Source of the DNA: Linepithema humile
Taxonomy: Eukaryota > Arthropoda > Insecta > Hymenoptera > Formicidae
Direction of reading: 5' to 3'
Length of the DNA stretch: 64,000 nt
Assembly (NCBI RefSeq): GCF_040581485.1
Contig: NC_090128.1
Span: forward strand, 44,298,931-44,362,930
The notes below the pieces were generated by a model. It was not told the origin of the DNA. It ran no database searches and saw nothing but the letters and a program-made list of their open reading frames with translations. This document shows, piece after piece, positions 49,401 to 61,978 of this stretch (positions within the stretch are counted from its first letter, which is position 1; each line of letters opens with the position of its first letter). The translations under genes were made by a program, and so were the position numbers.

Positions 49401-52400
49401 TGGAGCCGGCAGCTCCACGGCCACTTCACAACATTCTTATATTTTCGGACCAGGTAATACGCTTTTATGTTACACAAGTCAAGTCTTATCTTTTTTTTTT
49501 TCTGTCAAAAATTTATATCTTATTGAGTTGCGTAATAAGTGATTTCGGATTTTTTAAATAAATCTATCTTTGTTTCTATTTGGGCAAAGCGCAGTTTAAT
49601 TGAGAAATTATATATTTGTTTGTCGAAGCTGTAATCAAGTTCCGTCTGTATCACGATTTTTTCACGTAGAAACGTGTTGCTTAACGCATTTATTGGGAAA
49701 CACGCAATTCTTATATAATTCATAGATATGATAAGTGTTGGAATCTTTTATTATCTTATATATTAATATAGCAACGTCGCTGATAATGGATATTGTTGCG
49801 TAATTATAGTTATGAGCAATACTAATGCGGAAGATGACGCCGCTAGCGTGATAAGTAGCGAAGCAGGACGGGAAGCAGAACCGGAAGGCGAAGAAACCGA
49901 AACAGCGCCTGAAGGCGAAGGCGACGACGAAGATAGTGTTACTAGATGCATTTGGTAAGCAAGCAACCGTTCTTAACGATAAAATATAATACGATATTTT
50001 TTGTCTTTGCTCTGTTATACATAAATAAATAATCATATAATTGAATAATAATATTATTAAATATTATTCTAGTGACTTCGAGCATGACGATGGCTACATG
50101 ATTTGTTGTGACCGATGTTTGTAAGTGTCACTAATATTTTTAATATTACTGTAAAATATTTAAGAAATCGAGGGAGAAAGTATGATAGAAATACAATTAA
50201 GTAGATATAACTCTACAAAATATTCTACTTAAGGAACTTTTTATATTTTTTGTATATTATACATATTTTATAAATATCTAGATAATCATTTGAGAACATT
50301 GCAATAATTATATGATTCCGTTACAGAGTATGGCAACACGTTGATTGTATGGGCATAGACCGCTCAAACATTCCTGACGAGTATCTCTGCGAGAGGTGTC
50401 GGCCGCGACGTGTAGATAGACAGCGAGCTCGAGCATTGCAGATGCGCAAACGTGAGGAGCTGCTAAACTCGGACACCTCGTCCGACACGTCGTCCACTAG
50501 TTCGGTCGACACGGATGTCGGCTCGGTGAACAATACCACAGTTCAGAAGAAACGCTCGCTCCCGCAGCAGCAGTCGCAGGTGCCAAGACGCAGCAAGTCC
50601 GATGCGTCTGCTCAACCTGCGCAAGTGCGACGACTGAATAACAACAATAACAACAACAACAACGTGGCGAAACGACAGAGGAGAGATTCGCACGCACGGC
50701 AGTCGAGCGCCGTGCGTAAAAAAGAGAACACCACGCCGAAGCGGGGACCTGGAAAACGCAAAGCCAAGAGGAGAATGAGTCTCGAGGACAAGGAGGAGGA
50801 CACTCAGGACGCGTGGGGCACCAACATGGCGCCTCTAAGACAGTGGATCGAGAGATACGAGGAGGCCGTAACGAATCACTACAGCCCGGAACTGCGAGCA
50901 AGGATATCGAGCATCAAAGTCAACGGCACGCACAGCGATCTCAGACAGTGTAACATGAATGTCATCGCCACCGGCAAATGCAGACTCAACGTGCACAGTA
51001 ATAATCTCAGAGTAAGTAACGTTATCTTGGACTTGAAAGTAAACGAAGAAAAATTGTTATTGCGAAAGTTGCGAGGGATTCTTTTACATCATTATCTTAC
51101 TTGTATACAAATATCTTCCACTACTTTCAGTATTATTCATCATTTTCGCGATTATCTGTTAGCCGTTAAAGTAAAATATCTGAAATGTAAACGTAGTGTA
51201 ACTTATTCGCTAAATTGCTTTTTCTGCAAAAATACGTATATTAAGATACACGTATATTGGTGTTTCTGCTACAGTTTCTAGTGGCCACGATGTATCTGCC
51301 ACCAAATACTCCGGTCGTGGAACTACGCGGTAAATACATGTTGAGTACGCAGCATCGACCGCAGCATCCGCAAGGCGGCAGGCAGCACGCTCAACGGCCG
51401 GGGCCGTTTGTATTCTTCTATCGTTTGCCGCGCGACGGCACCGAGGTGTGCGTGGACACGCGGACGTACGGCAACGACGCGAGGTTCGTCCGGCGCAGCT
51501 GCAAACCGAATGCCGAAGTGAAGCACTGCATCGAGAAGGGCACGCTGCACCTCTACATCGTGACGACGAGCGCGATCGAGAAAAACGCCGAGATCACGAT
51601 CAAGCACGAGCAGCACGACTTGCTGCTGTCGCCCAATCCCAATTCCCCCGCGCTGCCCGTTGTGTGCGCGTGCAACAATCCGCGGGAGTGTCAGATCGCC
51701 AATGCGGCGGCGAATCAACTGAACAGGAGAGGAAGCAACGGCGCCCTCGCTGAAAATGCCGAGTAAGTTTAACATAGTGATCCAAATAAATTATATAAAA
51801 CATGTGATATGCGTAATTCTATACGTTTTTGTCGCTTGCGCAGTGGCAGAGAACGAAGACGACGAGGCAGAAGGAATACCATCTGTGAGGAAACTGATCC
51901 CGCGCCGCCGGTGGTCTCCACGAGCGTGGCGCAAGTCACCACGGTCTCGACGTCGACCACGTCGTCGTCGTCGTCGTCGTCATCGACGGTGACTGTCGCG
52001 ACGCCGAGAAGAGCTGTCACGACCGCGGTGACCACTACAACGACCCGTCAAGTTTCCAAGGAGGAACCCGTCGCGGCGACGGTAACGAGCGCGCCGCCGC
52101 AAACGTCACCCAGTCTGAGCCATTCGGCGACGGCGCCGGAAACGAAGAAGGACAAGAAGAAAATGACGCGAGAGGAGAGGAAGATGGAGGCGATCATGAA
52201 GGCGTTCGAGAGGATGGAGAAGGCGGAGCAGAGGAAGCAGGAGGTGCAGGCGAGAAACGCGCAGCGGAAGGAGTCGAGCGGCACTCACAGCGACAACGAG
52301 GACAGCCACTCGACGACAGGACAGTCGAAGAACAGTAAGCATCACTCCGAGAGGCCGCTACGGCGGAAGAGAAGGAAAGGTCGAGCGAGGACGACGAGTA

Positions 52401-55400
52401 CGTCTCAGTCGCAGCAGACCACTCGACGGACGAGAATGAATTCGGCCGAATCCGACGTGTCTTCTGGAGACGAGAGCAACTCCGTGCAATCGCCGCCGTT
52501 GCTCGGTCAGAATCGCACCCCGAATCGCGACATTCCCTATTCGTCGCACTTGCACACGCCGGGGAAGAACGCGATGATGGACGGCGCGAGTAACACTGGA
52601 TCGTCATCCACTCAAGGAATTCCTACGGCGGCCGGCTTGCTCTTAGCCTTGGCGAACTCGAATGCCCCTGGTCCTCCGAGCTCGCCACCGCTACAGCAGC
52701 CCACCCCCGTCAAGAGTCCCACGTGCGACAGCGGTGCCAGCAGTAGCTCGCAGAGTTCCACGCCATCCACGCCACTGTCGTCGGCCTGTCTTCTGGTGGC
52801 TGCCGCTGTCGGTCCGTTGGCGCCGGGTTTCAAATTTCCGAAGACGAAGAAGGTGCTGATGAACGAGTGGCTGAAGGAATCGCCTGATCCGCCGCAGGCT
52901 AACATACCCCAGGTCTCGCCACTGCCGGCCTTACCGTCAGCGCCGACCTTGCACAATTCCATGAACACGCTTTGCGCCAGACCATCGGAGTTTCCGCCGC
53001 TGCAGTCGACGGATCCGTCCGCGGAATTTCTGTCGCAGAGCTACGCGGCTAAGAGCTTAGCCACCCTCGTGCAAGCCGCCAATTCGGTTAGCGGCATATG
53101 CGATTCACCGTTGCAACGTAAACAGCAACAGGCTACTGTGATTTCTAGCAACAATAACAACAACAACAACAACAACAACGGTGGCGGCGGCCCCGTCGCT
53201 GCGTCCACAGGTTCGGCGAAAAAGCGATGGCTGCGCCAGGCAATTTCTGAGGAATGCGACTCGCCTAACAGTCGACCCGAGAGTCCGCCTTCTCTCTGTG
53301 AAACGGTAGCTCCACCCAAGAAGCGGAGAATAGCTCGAGAGAGCCTGTCGTCGGACAATTACACACCGCCGACGACACCAACCATGATGCTTCCGACCGA
53401 GACAACGCCTAATAGCAGATCGCTATGTCCTACTGAAGTAAGTTTTGCGCTTTTTTTTGGCTTCTTGTTAATATTTTCCTATGAATATGTTCGTAATTTG
53501 AATACTTTCTTTTCCAGGATGATTGTACGGAACACGCGCACTCACCTATCGTAGAACGGAATGACGAGAAGTCGGAGTCCGTGAAGAAAGAAGTCAACGT
53601 GGATGATAGGCCTATGGATTCCAGCGAGCCAGTTCGAGGGAAACTCAATGATATCTTTCCCCAGGCGGACTTTTACGTAAAGAGCGAAGAAAAACCTGAA
53701 TGCTCGTTAAAATATATATCGGATATCGTTAAGAAGGAGATATGTCCTATAAAACCGGAATGCTCGTTGAAATATATATCGGATATTGTTAAAAAAGAGT
53801 TGTCTCCTGTAACGGAAATGGAAAATGTTTTGATGAAGGAAGAAAAAGTCTCTCCGAAATGGGAGAAAAATGATATAGAATCTAAATGTGATTACGGCTC
53901 GTTGGATCCAAAAATATTCGCGAAAATCAGAAAAGTCGTTGAAAGCGGAATCAAACTAGACGATTTGCGGGGAAAAATGGAGCCTTTTCCGCTGAAGGAG
54001 GCGCAAGTTTTCACTAGAGGCACAGTCGAGATTGTCGATCAAAACGAACCCGACACTGAAATGGAGGGATTCAGTTCTCCCATCGCCGTCATGGAATCGG
54101 ACGCAATTCTGAAGCAACGAGTGGCCGAGATGCAGCTGGAATTCAGTGGCGGCGTCGCTGAGATCGTGAATATCGTTAGTAACGATAACGAGAAATCTGA
54201 CGATGAGAAGAAAGCAGAAGAAATCGTTGACAAGTGTCAAGAGATCGTTGAAAGATTGGATGACAACACGTCGATCGATGAGTTCGACGTCGAGGCGCAG
54301 ATGAAGAAGATCACGGGCGACGACGGCAACGACTATCAGGAAAAGATCGATGTGAGTTCGGAGAAGGACAAAAGTATTGACGGAATAGAAGGACTGATGG
54401 AGAGTTCGAAGGAGGATTCGGATTCCGAGGACAAAGATATGGACGATGACAAGTACTGCGAATTTTCCTTCAAGTTGCTCGACCATGAAGAAACGTCTTT
54501 TCAAGAATTAGATAGCAAATCTGAGACTAAATCGGAACCGATCGCTGTTACGCAAGACGACGCGAAGGAAATGGATAAAGACACGAGTGAGGAGGAGGTT
54601 CCGAAGGAGGTTTCCAAGGAAGAACAGTCGTCAGCTTTCACCGCGTCGACGGAGGAAGTCATTTTCGAATCGGCTTCCTGCAACGCAGACACAAAATCCG
54701 TCGCAAACCTTCCCAAAATTTTTCACTCCATTCCGCCGTTGAGCGAGCGGATTCGCAAGAAAACGGATCCGGCGGTCACGTCGAAAGCGCCTAAGATGGA
54801 CTTCGAGGTAGCCATCATAGAATCCGCAATAAGCATGGACACCGTGGATGATTCCAAGAACGGCGAGGAGAAGTCGATGTTGTCGACAGCGTTGCGCGAG
54901 CTTCTGGAAGCAAAATTGGACGATGTGCCGGCGGCGGCGGCGGCGGAAGTGACGAAAAATAACATCGATAACGAAGTTGATGCACCATCGCAAGTTGCTC
55001 AGGCAAAAGAGTCCTCCGAACCCAGTTCGGACGCAGCAGAAGAACCGGCTCCGATTCAGGAAGCTCCAAAGTCGGAGGAGACGTCGCCCGTCAAGGAGGA
55101 AGACAAACCCAAGGAGATAAAACGGTTGAAAGATCCACGGACCGTCGTACCGAACAGCATGCCGGCACCGTCGGCTTTTAAAGCGGACGCCGCTGCTCCC
55201 GTTAAACGCAAGGTAAACAAGATTAGAATCGTGTCGGTTTTCTTAGGACGTGCCCCATCTATCTTTTTATTATTATATTATTGTCGTCGCGTCGCATCTG
55301 CATCATAATGTAAAATTAATTCTTTCGTTTTATCGCGCTTTCGTATATTTTTGTAAAATAGCCGTTACGCTAAACTCAATATAACTGTTTTATAAAAATG

Positions 55401-56685
55401 TTATTCTAGTTGTCCATATCGGAGTATCGTAAGCGCAAGCAGCAATCGTCTGGAGGGACGGGAACCGAGCCGGAATCGCCGAACGACTCCTCCACGCCGG
55501 ATAAAAGCGGAGCGCGTGGTAGATCGGACAGCGCCAGCAGCGGCACTTCTTCGCTCAGCTCTGACGAAGAAGGTTCAAAAACGGCGCTTTCTCTCGATTT
55601 ACCAAGCCTCACGCTTGCTTTTGCTAACGCTTCCACCGACAACGATGAAAAAAAAGGTAATGAATATCGCCACTTAAATACTCATCGTAAACTCCATCAA
55701 TCAATAGTAACTTCAAAATATGTACAATACTTTTTCTGTTGCGAATTGATTATAAATTAAATTAATTATATATTTCGCTCAAATTCCTCTCAAATAGATC
55801 TGCAATATAAAATCACACATGACATTTTGCAATAATCTTTCACCATTATTCAAGTCTTGAGAATTTAATTGATACGCGTTGTATTGGGAAGGAAAATAAC
55901 ACAAGTGATGACTTTTAGGCGGAGAAGAAGGCGCAATCGGTTGGTCTGCGGCGCCAACATTGGTAGAGCGTCAGCGAGAGAATCTCACCGAGCGATTAAA
56001 GCGCGAATTTGGACTGCTGCTGAGTGATGACGAAGAGGAACGAGCTCGTAAGCATGGTACGTTGTGCTTGTGTACGAATCGAAACTTGTTATTCTTAACA
56101 TATTGAAAAAAAAATCAGCATTTGCAAGCGCAAGAGAATAAGCGTGGAGCGAAAACTAGCTTCACTAAAGACAAAGACATTTGCACTAACAGTCAGCTAA
56201 AACGAAGTCAGCTCTTCTGCATGTTGGTATTTTTTTCGATTACAGGTCTGACAGCCGAAGCGATACTGAAGGCGCACAAATCTCCGCCCCACAACCTGGT
56301 CGCCAGCACCCCGCCGGGTTATCCCGGGTTACCGCAACTACCCCCTCAGCCGTACATACCGCCACCGGGCTCCGCATCCATTCACTATCCTCAGTTCCAG
56401 AGCAAGCCCAGCACGGTGCAGTATCCGAACTTCGCGATACCGCCGCCGCAGACCACCGCCGCGGCGCAGCAGCCGATGTACAGCAGCGCGCCGGCGACCG
56501 CGCCGCCGCAAGCGGCCGCGGTCACCAAGCCGACGCAACAGCAGCAGTTCTTGGTGCCTCAGGCGTCCCAAGCGCCACCGGGTGCCAATCCGTATCCGCC
56601 GCCGTCGGGCAACCAGGCGTATCCGCCTGCAACGTCGGGGCAACCGCAGAAGCCGTTTCTCAATAATCCAGCGTCGAGGTCGTAA
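46462..56685 (+). CDS. upSET: upSET / KMT2E (MLL5) / SETD5-type PHD and SET domain chromatin protein
   Basis: A large chromatin regulator related to fly upSET and vertebrate KMT2E/SETD5, proteins that bind methylated H3 tails at active genes and restrain acetylation, probably without methylating. Exons: 46462-48875, 49031-49115, 49303-49453, 49810-49954, 50073-50120, 50327-51011, 51275-51762, 51844-53437, 53518-55212, 55410-55656, 55919-56056 and 56246-56685; 2709 residues in phase. I start at 46462 because MSFVLQLGVEP matches the KMT2E start. A Q/S/T-rich stretch of about 790 residues follows, then DHNYGAPPPRTPPPPPP, a C4HC3 PHD finger (CICDFEHDDGYMICCDRC to YLCERC, 49948-50401), and a SET domain (51275-51620) with RFVRRSCKPNAEVKH instead of the usual RFxNHSCxPN. 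The C-terminal part is acidic and disordered, then LSISEYRKRKQ and a Pro-rich end. Tandem VKKE motifs lie at 53692-53811. Confidence 0.92.
47101..48470 (+). repeat. Poly-glutamine tracts within the upSET N-terminal region
   Basis: Several CAG/CAA runs encode Gln tracts of up to seven residues: about 47098-47118, 47746-47763, 48046-48081 and 48229-48253, and about 48436-48456. The tracts mix CAG and CAA, which makes them less prone to expansion than pure CAG. They lie in the single 2.4-kb first coding exon, which is Gln/Ser/Thr-rich throughout and probably disordered. Confidence 0.75.
53149..53179 (+). repeat. AAC trinucleotide repeat encoding poly-asparagine in upSET
   Basis: An (AAC/AAT)n run encodes about ten consecutive asparagines followed by Gly residues. 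It is a low-complexity linker in the coding sequence; a shorter Asn run is at about 50637-50663 between the PHD and SET regions. Confidence 0.85.
53692..53811 (+). repeat. 60-bp in-frame tandem duplication in upSET
   Basis: Two consecutive 60-bp copies (53692-53751 and 53752-53811) each encode 20 residues around the shared core PECSLKYISDIVKKE. The copies differ at a few bases and in the residues after VKKE (I versus L, then diverged). Each contains VKKE, which fits the sumoylation consensus hydrophobic-Lys-x-Glu, and a third such site, VKSE, lies just upstream. The duplication is seen directly; modification is inference. Confidence 0.85.
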
Positions 56686-57207
56686 CCGGCATAAAGGGTA
56701 GGATTGTTCAAAGTTCTTTAGTTCTAAATTCATGTCGTTTCACATTGTTTCGATCCCGCGCGGGCTGTCGGACCGTTATCTTGCCCTTTTCTCCTTGTCG
56801 TACAAGACGATACTTTCGACTATTCTATCAAAACAAAACAGCAAAGAAAAAAAAAAAAGAAATCAGAACTCGAGCTAAATATTCTTAATGGAAGTTTGTA
56901 CATTTTCTTATTGTAAGAAAAGCAAGTGCATCGTCTCGCGCGTAACAGTCGGCGCGAGATGAGAAGGCAAACGAGAAGAGCCGCATACAGAATTCCAGCA
57001 GTTTCTTAAGCAAGCGAAAAGAGAACCGTGCTGCGTTCGCTATCGATCGCTTGTAGAAAATTGTCACGCATGTATTTAAAATTTAGAGATAGTATATATT
57101 GGTTTCGTGACTTTTCTCTCCACATAATCGATGGAATTCATGTGGCCTAAGATGATAGCTGAGTATTTTGAGGATATAGCGACGCGCATTTTTAGATAGG
57201 GTATATT

Positions 57208-57268
57208 GAGAGAGAGAGAGAGGGGGGGGGGAGTGAGAGAGAGAGAAAGAAAAAAGAGAAAGAGAGCT
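57208..57268. repeat. GA/G-rich simple repeat
   Basis: A purine run of GA repeats with a ten-G stretch near 57222-57231, in the upSET 3' region. Pure purine on the plus strand, so a triplex- or slippage-prone tract; no other feature. Confidence 0.85.
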
Positions 57269-60200
57269 CCATTGCGGTACTCTTTCGCGTGAAAAACGGC
57301 CAAAAGTGTATTTCGAACGGCGTACACTTTTTATACCGGTGAAATGGTGCCCTAAAATGTTTATGTATGACACTAATCCAATTTTGATAAGGTTGACAAA
57401 GTTGGAGGCGCGCTCGATTGAGGCTGATAATCGAATCAGCCGATTTCGGTTCGCGATATCCCTCTCGCAAACAGTTATCATTATATACAATTGTGCACCT
57501 AAGCATCGTTTATCCTGTGTCTGTACATATATATTATTTCCATAAAATACGCATAATATTAACAATATAAAAGCTATATTTAATGAAGCTATAATATTTA
57601 GTCTTAGCTTGTAGGTCCAACAATCATAACAAATCTAATATGATACGTAGATAAGTGAAATAGTACTGTGTTGTGCTGTTTTCTGACGCATAAAAGGGCA
57701 AGAGTGAGCCTAGAATTCTCTATATTTTATATTTCATTGTAAAATGAACAGATTATTTATAATAAAGGGGAAATGTTGAAATTTAAATACTTGAGTTTTA
57801 TTTCGAAAGTTTATAAGTAATATATATTATTACATTTAATAGATTTTGTACGTGTTATCGATACATACAGTAAATGGTTTTCCTTATTTTTTTTAACTGC
57901 AATTTTATTTAAAAAAAAAAAAAAAAACGTTATTTATCCTTGAGTTTATCTCAGAGGCGATATTAATGTCGCGATGCGGTGAGAGAGGGCAGGGCACAAA
58001 ATCTATTCCGATAAACTGTACGATGTAATTGTACATTTTATTCGATACTTTAGACGCGAAGAGTAAATGGAATATATATTTTTAGTTAAAAAGCGAGAGA
58101 ATATGTTTTATTTATATTTTTATTTTTTTTAGATCAATCTCCACTAGACAAAACTCGATTCGTTCATAACATTCATTCAAGTACAAAACTGAGCGGTATA
58201 TGAAACGTATTAAGGCGTATAGAAGTAAATTATAATAAATTAATACAGCGAGAGAATTGTAGACTATTTTGTAAGGAGGATTGCTTAAATCTTTTCATTC
58301 AGTCTGCGGAGCACCGATTGTTAGCCCTGTTTCTCCACTTTCTTGCTTCGACGAATGGACGTTACGTTAAAAACTGCTGACTACGCGTTGCGACATTGTT
58401 TGCTTATGCCACAACTTGTTATATGATATAATTTCATGATTCAATCATGACGAGTACTCTAAGTCGAACGTCAACCCAGTGTACACATGTAATTGAAATT
58501 ATGTATATTGCATTTTATATGTAGTTGAAATTATAATATATAAAGCATATAAAAACGTTTGAGATAAGTTTGACAATGCGATCATTAAATAAATGTACAT
58601 ATGTTTCTTGTTACAATGCGTAAAGTGCAGCTCGAATTTCATTATAAATCAATTTTCTTTTGTCTGTAATATAACGAATCGTTTGTGTATTATCGGATAC
58701 AGATTTATAGAATCCGACGTAACGAGCGATGGTGAATATTAAGAAGTGCAACGAAGCTACTTTAGCTACTTCGTTAACGCTGTACATTTAAGATTTCACA
58801 GCACTAAGGATTATTAATTGTTCACTTTTTGCAGTAACTAGAATTATCTGGACACGTCGCTCGAACTAATTATAGTACAATTAGGTGGTAACGTTTATTA
58901 GACTCGTAAAAATTTATAACGCCGAAGGTACCTTGCGGCAATTAGATCCGCATAGTAAAAGAAAAAGGAAAAAAAAACCACGAGAAAGCACATGTCACAA
59001 ATTTATTTATTGAGATATTGGCGGAAAAGCAAATAGATATGTTAATTTATTACATGCAAGAGAAAAGCGTAATTCTTTCGTAATGGGTTGAAGCGTTCAT
59101 AGCTTTTACTTGTAGTTTTTTTTTAATTGCAATTATGAATGCGATCCACTGCAAATGTCACTGTAAATGCTGTAGTACGTTCAAATCGCAGTCTTGCTCT
59201 TATCTGATGTAATCCCGTTTTGGAAACCGGAAAACTAATTTTTCTCTGAGCAGAACTTTTTTTCAAATGTCATTTTAACATTTTATATATAAAAATTCTA
59301 ATCCGGAAATTGAAAAAAAAAAAATCAAAATAGCTACATAGTTTCTAAAAGTTAATTACAGATTGTCGCTTTATCGCAATTGTGTAGAGAGTGAAAGAAA
59401 TTCTCAATGATCGATAATAATCTTGATGATTCAAATTGACTTTTATGAGTTTTTGTAGAAACTGAGAGAGATATAAAGGGTGTTATAGTGATATTCCATT
59501 GCGTAACCGAGACTCGTGTAACAAAGAATAAGACAGCGAAAACATCTGGAGCATTTAGAAGTGTCAAGTGGATCGCATTCCCGTGTATCTAATCCGATTA
59601 AGATTATACCTGAACGAAGATACAAAATATGCAACGCGAAGTTTCTAACGTACATAGAACATTTTAATCTTGTATCATCGATTCTCAAGCGAATATCAAA
59701 GTTCAGAGATCTGTGATTAGGAAATAAGGCGCAAAAATTTGAGTTGTAATATTTATGTATTCTCTACGCGAAAGTATTTTAAAGGAAAATTCTTAGCATA
59801 TATATATATATATGCGTATGGATCTCCCGTCAAAAAAAGAAATGAAAGAAAGGGAGGGGGGGGGAGTGTTTTACATTGCGTTCGGTTGCAATTTCAAAGT
59901 GGAAACAGACATATTTTTGGCATTTGGTATTTACTTTGTACTTTAGCCGATATATATATTTTGTAATAAAAAAAAGAAACGTGTATACTAGTGTAAGTTA
60001 CAAATTGTCGCGGATGGTGCAACATCATATGCAGAGAGGGAATGTACAGCTTGTGTTCGTCACCTAAGTACACAATGAAAAACCTGTAAATATTTTTGTA
60101 ACATAAATCTAAACATGTATATATACATATGTACATGTGTACGCATGTATATACACATGTTTATCTGTATGTGTGTATACATACATATATGTATATCAAT

Positions 60201-60337
60201 CTCTCTATCTTTCAAACTCTACTATCAAATTATTGAGAAGCAAGCTATGACAGGATTACTTTGCAGCTAAATCCACTGTTTATTGTCCGTTGTACAACTC
60301 TCTGATAGATCACATATATATATCTCTGATATAGCTT

Positions 60338-60340
<3 letters not shown>

Positions 60341-60392
<52 letters not shown>
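60341..60392. repeat. (TA)26 dinucleotide tract
   Basis: An uninterrupted TA run of about 52 bp flanked by further TATATA/TACATA words. It is a typical microsatellite, likely length-variable, and it generates short repetitive open frames on the minus strand that should be ignored. Confidence 0.9.
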
Positions 60393-60398
<6 letters not shown>

Positions 60399-61579
60399 TA
60401 TCTGATATACATACATATATCTGTATAATGACATTCTAATAATGAACAGAAGCAACATGCGACTTTGTTATTGAAGTAATCTATTAAAGTATGAAACAAT
60501 TCGTTAGAGTAATAGTTTCAGTGTTGTAAATAAAAACAGAGCATAGCAGTTATGAATATTATATATTAATATTATATATATGTGCATGTGTATATAGATA
60601 CACATATATGTATTATGGTACACATACACATATATACATATATATTCAACTTTATAATAGGCTGAGAATACACATAATTTTTTATTTGCGATTCACTGTT
60701 ACATATATATATGTGCCTAGTTCTATAGCCATGTTATATTATTACCTATTACATTGTATGATAATTTATAATCCAATACTATCGATTATAATAAATGTGT
60801 AATAAGTTCTTCGATATCAAACTCTACACGATATATTATTATGGCGTAACGTGTAAAGAGCTCATATTTAGGCATACATGAAATTTAATAAATCGGAATA
60901 CATTTTATGAATTAACATGTTGCTAATGTCCTTGCTACACTTCTATTAATTTTACTTACGTCAAATATCCGTTATTAATTAAGGAAAAATTATACTCTTT
61001 CTCTGAGAAAAGTTATCGCGTAAAACCGTGCAATCTAAAGTCGAAATGATATAATGACTGATATGCTATTAATAACGTATATGAATTTACTACATTGTTA
61101 TCGTCGATAAACGTTTATGTGTTTACTTTGATTTGTTAACAAGCAGGCACTTGGCTGAGTGCAATAAGCGGATTTCACTTTAGTGTTTTATCACCTTGAT
61201 ATTTTTTTTCTGCAAGATTATTTGTTTGGAATGACAGGCAACTTGCGTTCGGGTGACTTGTTATCAGAAATAGCTACTTGTAATATTGAATAATTTATAG
61301 CAACATATAAGTGCCAGTAAATATTGCATTTTTTTTCTTCGTTAAATAATTCTTCAGAGAAATGTTTAGTCATGGTCGTAATTTTAAAACCTGAAACAGA
61401 ACAAAGTTGACAATATCTCCTTACATTTTTAACATGCAAAATGCAAAAAGAATAGAATTTTTTTCGACATCCAAAGTCAAACAAATTATACTACATATTT
61501 TTTATTTGAAATTTTTTAGACGCCTGCCAATTGTTTGTTCGTGTCAGTTAATCTAACAAAACCAATCGTTGGTGATTTT

Positions 61580-61978
61580 CCACTCTGCCTCACGCGTGAC
61601 GTCTCGCGTTGCCACGCGTCGCAATTTCAAACGCCAGTGCGATGCGGCGCGCCGTGATTTCGCGTGCGTGGAGGCTTGTTACCAACGGATTCGACGCCAA
61701 TCATTGGCTCGAGCGAGAGAGCGGTCGTGACGTCAGCAGCGGCGGAGAAGCGGCGATTGGTGTGCGAGTGAGTGGCGGCGGTGTGGCCGCGCGGTACTCC
61801 GGTGCAGCGACCGCATTCGGCGGATTTCGACGCGGTTGTCTGCTGGGTCTGCTGTGACAGTCGGTTCCGGCGGTAGCGTCCGAACGCGCGCGCCTATCGG
61901 CAGACAGACAGACGAACAGGCTTGGAGAACAAGTAGGCTAAAGAGATCAGCAGGCAGACCGCAAGCAAAAGCGACGCG
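61580..61978 (+). promoter_or_regulatory. CpG-rich promoter and leader of aminoacylase-1
   Basis: A sharp rise in CpG content starts near 61590 (many GCG/CGC words) within otherwise AT-rich sequence and ends at the aminoacylase start codon. No TATA box is seen. An 82-codon open frame at 61609-61857 overlaps it and probably reflects the GC composition. The transcription start is most likely within 61700-61900, by position only. Confidence 0.5.

Larger units (their letters stand above)
56686..61978. other. upSET 3' region and spacer to aminoacylase-1
   Basis: About 5.3 kb, AT-rich, with no supportable coding exon. Candidate polyadenylation signals on the plus strand include AATAAA at about 57763 and about 58587. 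Simple repeats include GA/G runs at 57208-57268 and a TA tract at 60341-60392 (separate entries), plus TG/TA-rich sequence at about 60100-60210 and 60570-60720. The right end, 61580-61978, becomes CpG-rich and is the aminoacylase-1 promoter and leader. Short open frames here are repeat translations or chance. Confidence 0.55.

Noticed and set aside
60245..60499. Ile/Tyr repeat open frames on the minus strand
   Set aside because: Translation of the TA microsatellite.
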